Assembly (NCBI RefSeq): GCF_037325665.1
Contig: NC_090245.1
Span: 74,385,102-74,449,101, forward strand
DNA: 64,000 nucleotides
From: Littorina saxatilis
Lineage: Eukaryota; Mollusca; Gastropoda; Littorinimorpha; Littorinidae
Reading direction: 5' to 3'
The notes beneath the pieces are model-generated. The model was given only the letters and a program-made list of their open reading frames with translations, was not told where the DNA came from and did no database searches. Below, piece by piece: positions 35,814-47,100 of the stretch. Position 1 is the first letter of the stretch. The number at the start of each line of letters is the position of its first letter. The position numbers and the translations under genes were made by a program.

Positions 35814-38800
35814 ATGGCTTTCGGTCTCTATTCCCTGCTTGAGGCTGCGATTCTTTGTCTAAATGCTATCTGTATTCTTCACGAGGAACGGTTTCTCGCC
35901 AAAAGTAAGACTGCTCTTACATGTTGCTACTATGATATACATTTAACAAAGACAGGATCATGGTGTTGAGATCACAGTGCACATAGGTTTTCAGATGCAA
36001 CGTTCACAGTTGACAGAAACTGAGTAAGGTTCAGATACTAGATAGCAAACAAGTTGATGAAGTGTTTCTAGCATAACCAAGTACAGTATGCTCGACACGT
36101 GAAAGAAAGCAAAAAACAGTAGTGCTGCGTGACGATAGCGTTGTTGTTGTTGGTTTTTTTTTTATCTGTGTAAACCACAAGCTTCTATTGATAATATATA
36201 ATAATAATAATAATAATAATGCATAGTATTTATAAAGCTCGTTTATCCAGGGTTTATAACCCCTGCTCAAAGCGCTGTACAGTCATTGGGGGGAATAACA
36301 TAACATTATTTACAGTGCAATCGCACACATATCAATAAATAACACATCGCACTATAATACCTAATCACAAACACACGCGCACACACGCACTGTAAGTGTA
36401 AGTATAATTATTAATACACATTGCACTATATATATATATATATCACATTGCCACAAACATGCTCAACACACATACATGAAAAACTATACATGTACAGTAC
36501 ATGGGCCAAAATAACTACCAGGAAAGGACCGGGCTTGAAATTGTATTTATGGTACTGGTAGATGTTTGCGGAAAAGGTGTGTTTTAGTTTAGATTTGAAC
36601 TGTGGTATGGAAGAGCAACTGCGGAGGTCAGCGGGCCAAACAGAAGAGGGGCTTGATAAATGCAATGGTGAATTGAAATAATCTTAAAATGGAGAACATT
36701 AATCATTGTGGTGCATGTTAATTACTGTTCTCATTAAAATGTGATAGCTAGGGAAATGAGGTCAGGTCCTGTGCAGCTCAGTGTCATGTTGAACGGTATT
36801 TGTATTCTATTCTTCCTGTACAAATGGGGATTAAGGTGTATCTCTTTAGGTCGATCAGGCCTAACTGCATGTGTGACCCTCCACCACGGAACGAGTCGCA
36901 TGTCACCTTTGCATGATTTTCCTATTTTTACGTTTTCCTATTTTCCTAACGCGTTTTTTTATGCTCTATCCAGTGGTGAAAACCGTTTTAGAAAAGAGAA
37001 AAAACTGTTCGAGTTATAAGCCTGTGGCTAAGGTGACCCTCTAAGCCTAGCGCAGAACCGCGCAAGGTCACATGCGACTCATTGCGTGGTGGAGGGTCAC
37101 ATATATATGTACATTATCATTGGACAGGCTGTGCATTCAAGTGATGAAAAATATACATGGACATTCTGTTTCTGTTACCAGTTGGGTGGGGAACAAGCCA
37201 GGCAGGGTTTGGAGAGGATCCTGGGGTGAAGGCACAGATCCTGCATCTGGTACGCTCCATACGCACCGTGATGAGAAGTGAGTCAATTGAATTAGGCAGA
37301 TGTGAAACTACATGATTCTGAGGGATGAAATTTGTATGCTGATTCTTGTCAAAACTATATTTTTGACAAACTGAAGCATATAAAATAGCTCGTTTCTTAT
37401 ATCTAGATCGTGGGAATTTCTACGCTTTTTTTGGGGGGGGGGGGAGGTATTCCAATAAGTTCTTTCATTTGTACCCCGGTCTCATCCCTGAAGGCCCCGT
37501 TATCCCATCATAACTCTTTAGACAGCTCTTTCTCTTTTTTCGACCTATCGGGCTAAATGTGCTTTCGTGCTCATTTACCCACTCTTCTCATTTTCATATC
37601 CGGAGATGCAGAAGTACAAAAATGGAACCTTTTAAATTCTTAAGCCCACAAAAAAATGTCTACTTTTTTAAAACTTTCTGGATAGTTTCCCTCTATGTGC
37701 ACCTTTTCAAAGTTTAAAACAATGTGTGAGTCAAACCAATTTAATAAGCAGGCGAAGAAGAGACATATTGTTTACAGAGTTCCAATAAAATTGAAGTGAA
37801 CAACTGTACAGTTTAAAACTGGAAACTGAAGTGAACAAATTTTCGCCCATCCCATGGGCAAGTGATATCCAATCATTAGTCATCTTACAAAATGTATACT
37901 TGCTGTAGGCCAGTGTATTTCTGCATCCCTAATGTCCATGTTTACTGTTCTTCTCTGAGTTGTTTCCCTTTGTAATCAAATTCCAGCTATGTTGATTTTT
38001 GAGTTGTCTGATCTGTGTAATACATAAGATAAGCACATGTATGGTTCTTTTAGTTTTATAGTTTTAACATTACGTTATAATTTGAAATTTTAATACTTTT
38101 TTGTGTGTGGTGGGAGCACAGTTTGCTCGGAAGGTTCGTTTTGAATACAACTGTTCTCATAACAAAATTTCAAAAATTGTCTTAATACCGCCAGCATTAA
38201 CAATACAAAGCTGTCATACCACTTCCTAAATTTGTCTGCAAAGTTTTGACTTTGTGGAACGGATTTACACTCTTAAACTTTGCTAAAATGTCTCTCTGCT
38301 ATAATTCTGCATGACCAAGAAACTCCCTAGGTTTTTATATTTAGTCAAGTTTTGACTAAATATTTTAACATCGAGGGGGAATCGAAACGAGGGTCGTGGT
38401 GTATGTGCGTGTGTCTGTCTGTCTGTGTGTGTGTGTAGAGCGATTCAGACTAAACTACTGGACCGATCTTTATGAAATTTGACATGAGAGTTCCTGGGTA
38501 TGAAATCCCCGAACGTTTTTTTCATTTTTTTGATAAATGTCTTTGATGACGTCATATCCGGCTTTTCGTGAAAGTTGAGGCGGCACTGTCACGCCCTCAT
38601 TTTTCAACCAAATTGGTTGAAATTTTGGTCAAGTAATCTTCGACGAAGCCCGGACTTCGGTATTGCATTTCAGCTTGGTGGCTTAAAAATTAATTAATGA
38701 CTTTGGTCATTAAAAATCTGAAAATTGTAAAAAAAAAAAATTTATAAAACGATTCAAATTTACGTTTATCTTATTCTCCATCATTTGCTGATTCCAAAAA

Positions 38801-39300
38801 CATATAAATATGTTATATTCGGATTAAAAACAAGCTCTGAAAATTAAATATATAAAAATTATTATCAAAATTAAATTGTCCAAATCAATTTAAAAACACT
38901 TTCATCTTATTCCTTGTCGGTTCCTGATTCCAAAAACATATAGATATGATATGTTTGGATTAAAAACACGCTCAGAAAGTTAAAACAAAGAGAGGTACAG
39001 AAAAGTGTGTTATATCCTTCTTAGCGCACCCCGCTCTTCTTGTCAATTTCACTGCCTTTGCCATGAGCAGTGGACTGACGATGCTACGAGTATACGGTCT
39101 TGCTGAAAAATGGCATTGCGTTCAGTTTCATTCTGTGAGTTCGACAGCTACTTGACTAAATATTGTATTTTCGCCTTACGCGACTTGTTAAGTCCTGTTT
39201 TACCTACCTAACCTATGTTTTATAATAATCACTTTATTTTTCAGTTCCATTGATTGGGATCAACGTTGCTGTGATAGCTTTAAAGCTGGTATTTGGATAG
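35814..39300 (+). CDS. IER3IP1: IER3IP1 / Yos1 orthologue, three coding exons
   Basis: Small ER-Golgi membrane protein needed for COPII-type transport with the Yip1-Yif1 complex in yeast; human mutations cause microcephaly with diabetes. Coding exons are 35,814-35,904 (ends AAAA|GTAAGA), 37,182-37,277 (acceptor TTACCAG, donor AGAA|GTGAGT) and 39,245-39,300 (acceptor TTTTTCAG, stop TAG). Both introns are phase 1, and the total is 80 codons plus stop, close to the 82 residues of the human protein. Landmarks are MAFGLYSLLEAAILCLNAI (first membrane segment) and LHEERFL. Next come GWGT, GFGEDPG and VRSIRTVMR, and finally PLIGINVAVIALKLVFG (second membrane segment). The start is fixed by the conserved N-terminus and by a CCAATCACTTCCTG element just upstream. 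Intron 1 holds a LINE scrap and a MITE, and intron 2 a Helentron-like repeat. Intact. Confidence 0.95.
36190..36680 (-). mobile_element. LINE 3'-end remnant in IER3IP1 intron 1
   Basis: On the minus strand, WPADLRSCSSIPQFKSKLKH is the usual C-terminal block of CR1/Jockey-type LINEs (WN.LP..LR....FK..LK). It is followed by a 3' region with AT and AC microsatellites. A TAA-repeat tail lies at about 36,198-36,222. Heavily truncated. Confidence 0.5.
36872..37101. mobile_element. MITE with TGTGACCCTCCACCACG ends (230 bp)
   Basis: Inverted ends TGTGACCCTCCACCACG at 36,872 and CGTGGTGGAGGGTCACA ending 37,101, extended by the inverted GAGTCGCATG. AT-rich interior, no coding capacity. In intron 1 of IER3IP1. 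Confidence 0.75.
38332..39189 (+). mobile_element. Helentron-like non-autonomous repeat (copy 2)
   Basis: Starts with the hairpin TTTAGTCAAGTTTTGACTAA, has a TG microsatellite near 38,405-38,440, and ends TTGACTAAATATTGTATTTT then CGCCTTACGCGACTTG. About 95% similar by eye to 60,412-61,288. In intron 2 of IER3IP1, ending about 55 bp before exon 3. Confidence 0.75.
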
Positions 39301-39726
39301 CACCAAAAAGATGACCTGATGGAGTGGAGCGAGTGTCGGATTGGACTGCTTGATAGGAGGCAATGGAAATTGTGTTGTATGGAAGTGTGTCTGCAAGAAT
39401 GCCAATCTATATTCATATGTGAAAGTTGTGTGTTTGTGCATGTGTGTATGACATCTAGACAGAACGAGAGAGAAAGAGAGAGGGAGGAAGAAAGAGCTTG
39501 TTTATTTCCTTACCACCTACTTTGATGTCACATATATTATGCATATGCCTATTGCTGGTGCATCTGTCATCTTGTGCACATTAAAACAACTCATTTTACA
39601 GTGTGAACTTTTTCTCCTGACAGCGAGTGTTCTTGCCATCCTTATCACATGTTCAGCACTGCACCATGTTGAACAGACTATGTGTGTGTACCGGGTCTAT
39701 TGGCTATAAGTTGTCAGTGTTCTGTA

Positions 39727-39732
39727 AATAAA
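39727..39732 (+). terminator. Poly(A) signal of IER3IP1
   Basis: AATAAA 427 bp after the stop codon, followed by a TG/T-rich stretch (39,750-39,770). The 3' UTR is 39,301 to about 39,745. Confidence 0.7.
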
Positions 39733-40127
39733 AACGCTATTTCTCAACCAAAATGTGGGTTTTGTTGTTTTGTGCTGTGAGAACATGACTGCTAATGATG
39801 AATGTGTGTTTGCAAGTTGTAGAGCTTCCTGTGTCAGTCTAATAAATGAACAATCAGCATAGCTTATATCCTGCAGCATTTTTCCATCACTCGAGTTCTA
39901 TATTGGACGTCTTTTGGTTTTGCAAAGACCTCAACGGATGCATGAAATGGGAAAAAAGGACTTTACAAGGGAAGTCTCCCGTTACTGTTGAACATACCAA
40001 TAGTGTGATAACAGTGATACTGATCGTTCCGTATTTAGGACTTGGTACAATCCCTTGTGAGATACTGTGTCAAAGAACTCTCTCTCTCTCTCTTGAAAGG
40101 CTGAAACACAAACTGTGACAATATCCA

Positions 40128-40133
40128 TTTATT
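40128..40133 (-). terminator. Poly(A) signal of the perilipin-type gene
   Basis: AATAAA on the minus strand, about 1.05 kb beyond the downstream stop (41,189). The implied 3' UTR is 41,188 to about 40,110. The two convergent transcripts end less than 0.4 kb apart. Confidence 0.65.
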
Positions 40134-41188
40134 CAAACGAATCAATACATGAAGGTGAAAACTGCAGCAAAACGTCCACAATTTTCAAGGAGTTCTAGTA
40201 CTCCACAATGCAACAGAAAATGGCAAGAAATATAAGAAAACACAAAACTTGAATACATTTCCGTGTGATTCGCATGGGTGTTTTCGCACATGCTTTCACA
40301 AAACAAAATCGGTTAAAACAGAATGACTTTCTGTCCATGTTGGAAGTATGCACCGACTGTCATACTTTCAACAAAATATCTTTCTAATAGCACTAAATGC
40401 TGAGTTTAGCCTTAAATAGGGCATCGATATGGATATTTTCTTTCCACAAAATGTTCTATCAATATCAAACATAAAGGTATTTATTACACTATTGTACATT
40501 TGACACCAAACACAAGCTAAGCCATGAACCCAAAAATACTCAAAGGAAAAATGTGCACAGAACAGAAACTCAATCTATTTTCCCTTTCAGCAACTGCAAG
40601 AAGACAAAACAAAAACCTGACATTCAAAAATGTTTCTATTTTTCCTCTGTCTAATTCTCTAGATAGGTAAAGAAGCGAATCTTTTAAACTAGCACATGTA
40701 CAAATCATATACACAAAACTCCCAATGTTTTTTATACATTAAAAGTTAACAGAATAGGACACAAGCATGGGAAATGCATGTTTTATGAATTCTTGTTAAT
40801 AAATGTCAAAAGGCATGATGTCATCTCTGCTCTATTCTTTTTGTTACTATTTTAACTAAAGAAAAAGTTTCTGAAGGGAGAAAAAGATTCACAAAGCAGA
40901 ATAACAGAAACAAAGTACACAGCTTTCAATACAGGCACAATTATAAACTACTAAACAAGCAAAAAAACAGCACTTAAGCAGTTTGTGAAAATGAGGGTTG
41001 TTGCATTATCTGTAATGTGGTCTCCACCTTCTGGTCCAAAGAAAACTGAACAGCATTGCTCAAGCTGTTTCCATCATGCAAGAAAAAGTCAGTCACTCCC
41101 AAGAAAAAGTTCACAAAGACCAAAGACGCAGAAAAAAGCGAGTATGGTGCAGGCACACTAAAGACGAAACGAAAGTGCCGGAAGAGAG

Positions 41189-44100
41189 TCAGTTAACGTT
41201 GTTTCCCATCAGCGGAGGGTTTTGGAAAACTTCCATGCCGTTGCAGTTGCCCATTGCAACGTCCATCAGTTCTCTTCCGCTGAGTTCAACGGGCATATCC
41301 ACTGCCTGTAATCACACAAACAGAGCGACATTCAATGACCTTAAAATTACTGTTGCTTTGGGAACTACAGCCTAACTGCAAAATCTAGGTCAATTCTTTG
41401 AGCAGCACAAGAGAAAAAAATACAAAAATCTCACTGCTTACTCTTACAACAAAATTAACCTTATACTAATCAACTTTAAAATGGGCATCAGTATATGTAT
41501 CTGACGATTTTAAAACAACCAGACAAAGTAATAAGGCCAAAAAGAAAAATGTCTGTTTCCGGTAACATCGCCGAAAAAAGTAGGGTCAGTCGGTCGTTTT
41601 TTAAAATTTTTTTTTTCACCTTTTCCTTACGTTTTGTTAACGTCTTTTTACTTGGGTTTTTTATCCCGGCGACATTGGCCACCATGTTTTTTTTGCGTGA
41701 CGACGAAAACGGGAGGTAAGTTTCTTCGATTGTGAAGTCTCATCGACCGATTACCTCCCGATTTTTTTTTTTTTTGGGGGGGGGGGGTTGGTGGGTTTGT
41801 GTGCGAAAAGCGAAAAAAACAACTTTAGAGTCGGCGCTTAAAAATAGGGTCGGTCAGGTTACCGGAAACAGACATATTTTCTTTTTGGCCTAAGTAAATA
41901 AAGACAAGAAGTTTGCACAAATCTGATATGTTTACTGTTCACAAGGTGAAGGTGCTGCGTGAGTCACCATTTTATTTAGGGGTTGGGGTGGGGGTATACA
42001 GACAAGACAAAAAAAACAAAGTAGATATATACTGTACACATAAATATGTACAGAAGCAATGTATACATACAGTGCAGATGTAATAACAAAAGTAGCTCTC
42101 TACCTTTCTAAACCCCCACATCTCTTGAAATTATTCCAACACCAAATGAACACACATTTCTACACAAAAGCTTTCCCCTGCCTAACTACCCTTGAATAAA
42201 ACGTGAAATTAAGATTAAAAGGGGAGAAAAAAAAGAATGCAACAAACACTACTGAGGGTAAGCAAATTGCCTAAGAGGAACACTAATTAAATTTCCCTTT
42301 TGTCATACCAGGCAGTTTTCTACCAGTTTTCTGACACTTAAATACAATCTCCACAACCAACATAAATCTTGAAGGCCAAGCTTCGATCTCCACAACCATC
42401 ATATAAAGGCTAAGCCACCCTGTTAAGGTCTTTTTTCTCTCTTCTTCCTTATAAAGAAGTTTCCTGCTTCTAAACAGACAAACAAGTTGCTTTTTTTTCA
42501 ACAAACTATGACCTTTCAACTGAAAAAGATCAGTTTTTATTCTAAATAAGCACAAATTACTCAATGCCGAGGTAAAACAAATAAGGCATTGTTGAACAAT
42601 ACTAGCTAGCTCTCTTTACATGAGCAAAATCTGAAAGAATACCATAAAATGCTTGTTAAGGTTACTGTTAACTGTTTCTTAGTAAAAACGAAATTTGGCT
42701 TTCTCTTACTCTTAGTTCAATTCTTCCATTTCAACATTTTCCCCTCCATTATCCACTTGAAGGCTTGAAACCATGCGTCGTCTTCTCATGCCAGCAATAC
42801 CCTGTTGACATGAAAATAAAAGTCCACCACAACTCCCACAACCAAATTCATGAAAAAGAGTCACTGGTTTTATCTATTTCATTTCATTCTGAATCAAGTA
42901 TTAGCCCTCATGATTGAATTTGGACCACCCTATGAAGATTGATGACCAAAAAATTAAAAATTCAACTGCACTACAATAACTACAATGAAACTTTGCTGCA
43001 GAGTGTAAGGCTTCTTTTTAAGCCTACTGTCTATATGATACTTACCGAGACAGTACTATTCTTGCACATTATCTATTATAGGCCGAAAAAATTGGACAAA
43101 ACGCTGAGTGGGTACAATTATCTCCCATAACCATGCGCCACCGTGGATCCCAAGCACTGTCCGAGTGCTTCCCCCTTACAGGATGTAGGTGGCGCGTCCT
43201 CTTTCTTTATGAGCTGCAGACCCTCAAAAAGCCCATAACATATCAAGAGGGGAGGCGGGAGGGAAACTCTAATAGTACTGTCTCGGTAAGTATCATATAG
43301 ACAGTAGGCTTAAAAAGAAGCCTTACAGTCAATATAACACTTACCTCGACAGTACTATTCTTGCACAGAATACCAGAGTGGTGTGAGGGTGATATGTAGA
43401 GTATTAAACTCCTTAATCAAAATCACTTAAATCCAAGGATTAAGATACCCAGGCAATTTTCGAACAGTACTACCGTAAAAGAAAATATACCCAAGAAACA
43501 TACCTTAGACTGACGTGACCATGCTGGCAACCACTGCTGTGTGGTGAACTCAATGTCAAAGTCCAGGCCACTCAAAGCTTGAATACCACTGAGTCTACGG
43601 CAAGTGGCTAAAGCGATGAGGAACAATTAGTCTTAAAAATCAGCAACTTGATACTGATGCCTGCCAGGGGTTCAAACTCATTGCTACGCAGGAGTTTGAG
43701 GACCAGAAAGACATCCCCCTTGGGAAATGAAACCAGAGGTTTAGACACCGCTGCATTGCTAATACCCGAAAGGACATTAGCGATGAGGGAGGACCTGATC
43801 AAGTGTTCAGGTCTGCGACCAGTAGCGGCCGCAATCGTGGAAGCGATGGCAGATCTGTATCCAAGAAGAGTCTTAGAAGAAAGACTCTTCTTTTGATACA
43901 CTTCCACCAGGAAGTTGGCCAAGTCCTGTGTTGAGGGATAAAGCGGCTTTATCCCCTTGGACAAGGCGAAGGTGGCCCAAGCTCTCCAGCGTAAGTCGTA
44001 GAGCTGATTAGTTGATCGCCTCTTAGCGTTCAAGGAAAACTCTACTGAACTCTTGTGCAATCCTAGTGCAAGCAGTTTGGAGCGCACAAGAGCCATGCGG

Positions 44101-47100
44101 TCAAGCACAGACTCTCTGGACGTGGATGAGGGAGGCATGATCGAGGCTGGAGCAGACCTCCCCCGTCCAGATCCAGAGGTAGAGGGTCTAAGTGGGTGAG
44201 ACCGCGAAGATCTGGAAACCACAGAGCTGTTGGCCAGTAAGGCGCGACCAAAATCAGTCTTGGTCGTTCCTGCAGATATTTTGCCAGCACCCTCGGAATC
44301 AGAGATGTCGGGGGATAGGCGTAAGCATCGAGGAGCCTCCACAAGAGAGTGAATGCGTCCAAGTGGAACGCATTCATGTCTCGAAAGGGGCTGACGTACC
44401 TGGGAAGCCGAGCGCTGAATCGAGTTGCGAACCGATCGATCAGAGGACGGTCCCACCTTGCCCACAGACGCTGTAGAACGTTGTGGGCGATGGTCCATTC
44501 TGTGGAGAGAACCTGATCGCCCCGACTGAGAATGTCGACCAGGGCGTTCAGTTTCCCCGGAACGAACTGGACTGACATCCGGACCTGATTGGTCTGGCAC
44601 CAGAGCAGAATCTCCTCCGCCAACAGGTAGAGGGACCGAGAATTGGTGCCCCCCTGGTGGCGAAGGTAAGCTAAGCATGTGGTGTTGTTGTCCCCGTTGA
44701 AAATCAGAGGGGCCAAGGACAGGCCGAATGGGAGGGCCCGAAACTCGAACACTGTGCCCTCCCAAACGAACCGGAGCAGATGTCGGTACCCCGGGGCCAC
44801 CAGGATGTGGAAGTAAGCATCCTGGAGGTCCCAGACATGGCCCAATCGTTTGGCCGGATGGCCAACCGGACCGACGAAGGGGTTTCCATCTTGAACTTGC
44901 ACCTGTGAAGGTACAAGTTCAAGGTGGAGAGGTCCAACACCGGCCTGAACCGGCCGTCCTTTTTGGGGACGGTGAACAGGCGGGAGCAGAACCCCGGAGA
45001 AGGCTGAGAAAGGGGGTAGACCGCCTTCTTCTCGACCAACGAGTTCACCTCGTCCTGAAGAGCCTGCCATCTGGCAGGGTCTCGAGGAGGGGGGAACGTC
45101 CAGGGTAGAGCGGACAATGGAGGTTGTGACGACAGCGGTAGAGAAAACCCCGACCACACCACCCTCAAGAAAAACTGGTTGCAGACCAGTCTGCCCCACA
45201 TGCCGCGGGCCCGAAAAAGGGAACCGACGGACGAAAGAGGGGCAACTTGAGGGGGCGTCAACGTAGGGCCGGGACTCACTGAAAATTCTGCTGGCGGGCA
45301 GGCGCAGGCTTGCGACCACCCCCCCTGGTGGTGCTGCTTCCCCTTACCTGTCTGAGCACCCTTCGTCTTGCTTGGGAACGCAACAGGCGCCTAAGAGGAG
45401 GAAGAAGGAGGCAGTGAAACTGGCTTCTTCTTCTTCTGAGGCTGGGAGCTGGAGGTGACTGTAGCACTTCTCTTACTCCCCGCCGCCGTCGCCGAAGCAG
45501 CGAGGCCAACCATCAGAGAATCAGTGTTCCTCTGGCGTGTGGACTCCACCACAGAACGAACAGTGTCCGGATGAAAGAGGGAAGAAGGCTGAGAAAACGT
45601 GTTCCTCAGACTCTTCCTCATATCCGGAGGCACTATAGAAGTAGGCAGAAAATGATCACGGAACAGGGCCAATAAAGTGGACCCGTGTTCCAATGGCCAA
45701 TTCTGCCGCAGACGACACGCACGATCGCACGGCATGCAAAGCCCGATCCACTCGAACCGTGTCAAGGACCCGAGTGGAATCGGACTCTGCCCGATCGGGA
45801 GGGTCCAACAGTGTGGACAGCGTGCTCATCCATGTCAAGGCCTGTGATTGGGCCTCGACTGTGGAAGAAACGGTGGCCTCAAGATTGTGGAACGAAGCAG
45901 AGCTCAGTTCCACCTTCTTGACCGAAGGCACCTCCCCAACGAACACATCACCGTCAGCCCCACCCTAAACACTCGAAGTCTGGAAAGGGAGAGTTCGAGA
46001 GTCAAAGGGAAAAGGGAGGGACGAAACAGATTGGACACGAGGAAACAGTGGAGGTGCGCCTCCCGAAGGAAAGCATGGCACTGAACCCGAGTCCTCCCGA
46101 GGAACATAGGTCGCGTTTGCACGTGAATCTGTACTCCTCAGGCGATGTGCTGCCGCTTCCACCGTGGCACTAAGACTAGGGTGGAACGCGAATTGCCGGC
46201 GGACGGATCGTTCATAAAACGAGCCGCCGGCAGACGCGGCGTGAGCCTCCCGCGCCCGGGCCGAAGCGGACTCAAAGGACGAGAGGGCGTCTCAGGGAAG
46301 GACGTCCTGAAACTGTTCAAACGTCCTTCTAGCTGTGCGAGGACGAGCCTCCTGCCTCTCGTCCTCAGACCCCGGGTCCAGGTCCTGTGTGTCAACACTA
46401 GACGACAGACGCTTAAGAGAGGCATCCGTGACGTCAAGACGCCGCGTGATGTCTGTCATGTACTGTTGGAAAGTACGAAGCATAGCTTCGGAAGTTCCAT
46501 CAGAAACCGGCAAGGGTAGAGGATCAGTGTTAACCTCAGGGCGACCCTGATCCTCCTCCCTATCGTACCACTGGTCCGGTACCGGACCATCCGAACCCGT
46601 AGGTTCGGTCCGGTCCCGTAGCATCCGGAGGTCCCGTTCGGTACCGAACCATCCGTACCCACAAAAGTGTTCGGGTGGCTTGGTCGGACGTGGACATACC
46701 GTACCATCCGGAACCAACAGAGGTGGTCGAGTGGTCCGGCCCCGACCGGACCACTGGTCCGGTACCGTACCATCCGGACCCGTAGGTCCGGTGGTCCGGT
46801 GTGTTCCGGTTCGGTGCCAGACCACCCAGACCAACAGAGGTGGTCGGGTGGTCCGGTCCCGACCGAACCACTGGTCCCGTACCGTACCATCCGGACCCGT
46901 AGGTCCGGGGGTCCGGCAAGGGCCAGAGGTACTGTCCCGCACCGGACCCTAAGGTCCGGTACGGTCCCGTACCATGGGTCCCGTCCGGACCAAACCCGGA
47001 GGTCAAGTCCAGTCGGGACCCGTGGGTCCGGTTCGATCCCGACCCGTAAGCCTGGAACGTTCCGGACCCTTGGTCCGGACCATCCGTCACCCGAACACCA

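Noticed and set aside
43648-45108. Plus-strand frames opposite the DIRS reverse transcriptase and recombinase
   Set aside because: Shadows of the minus-strand coding region; no homology.
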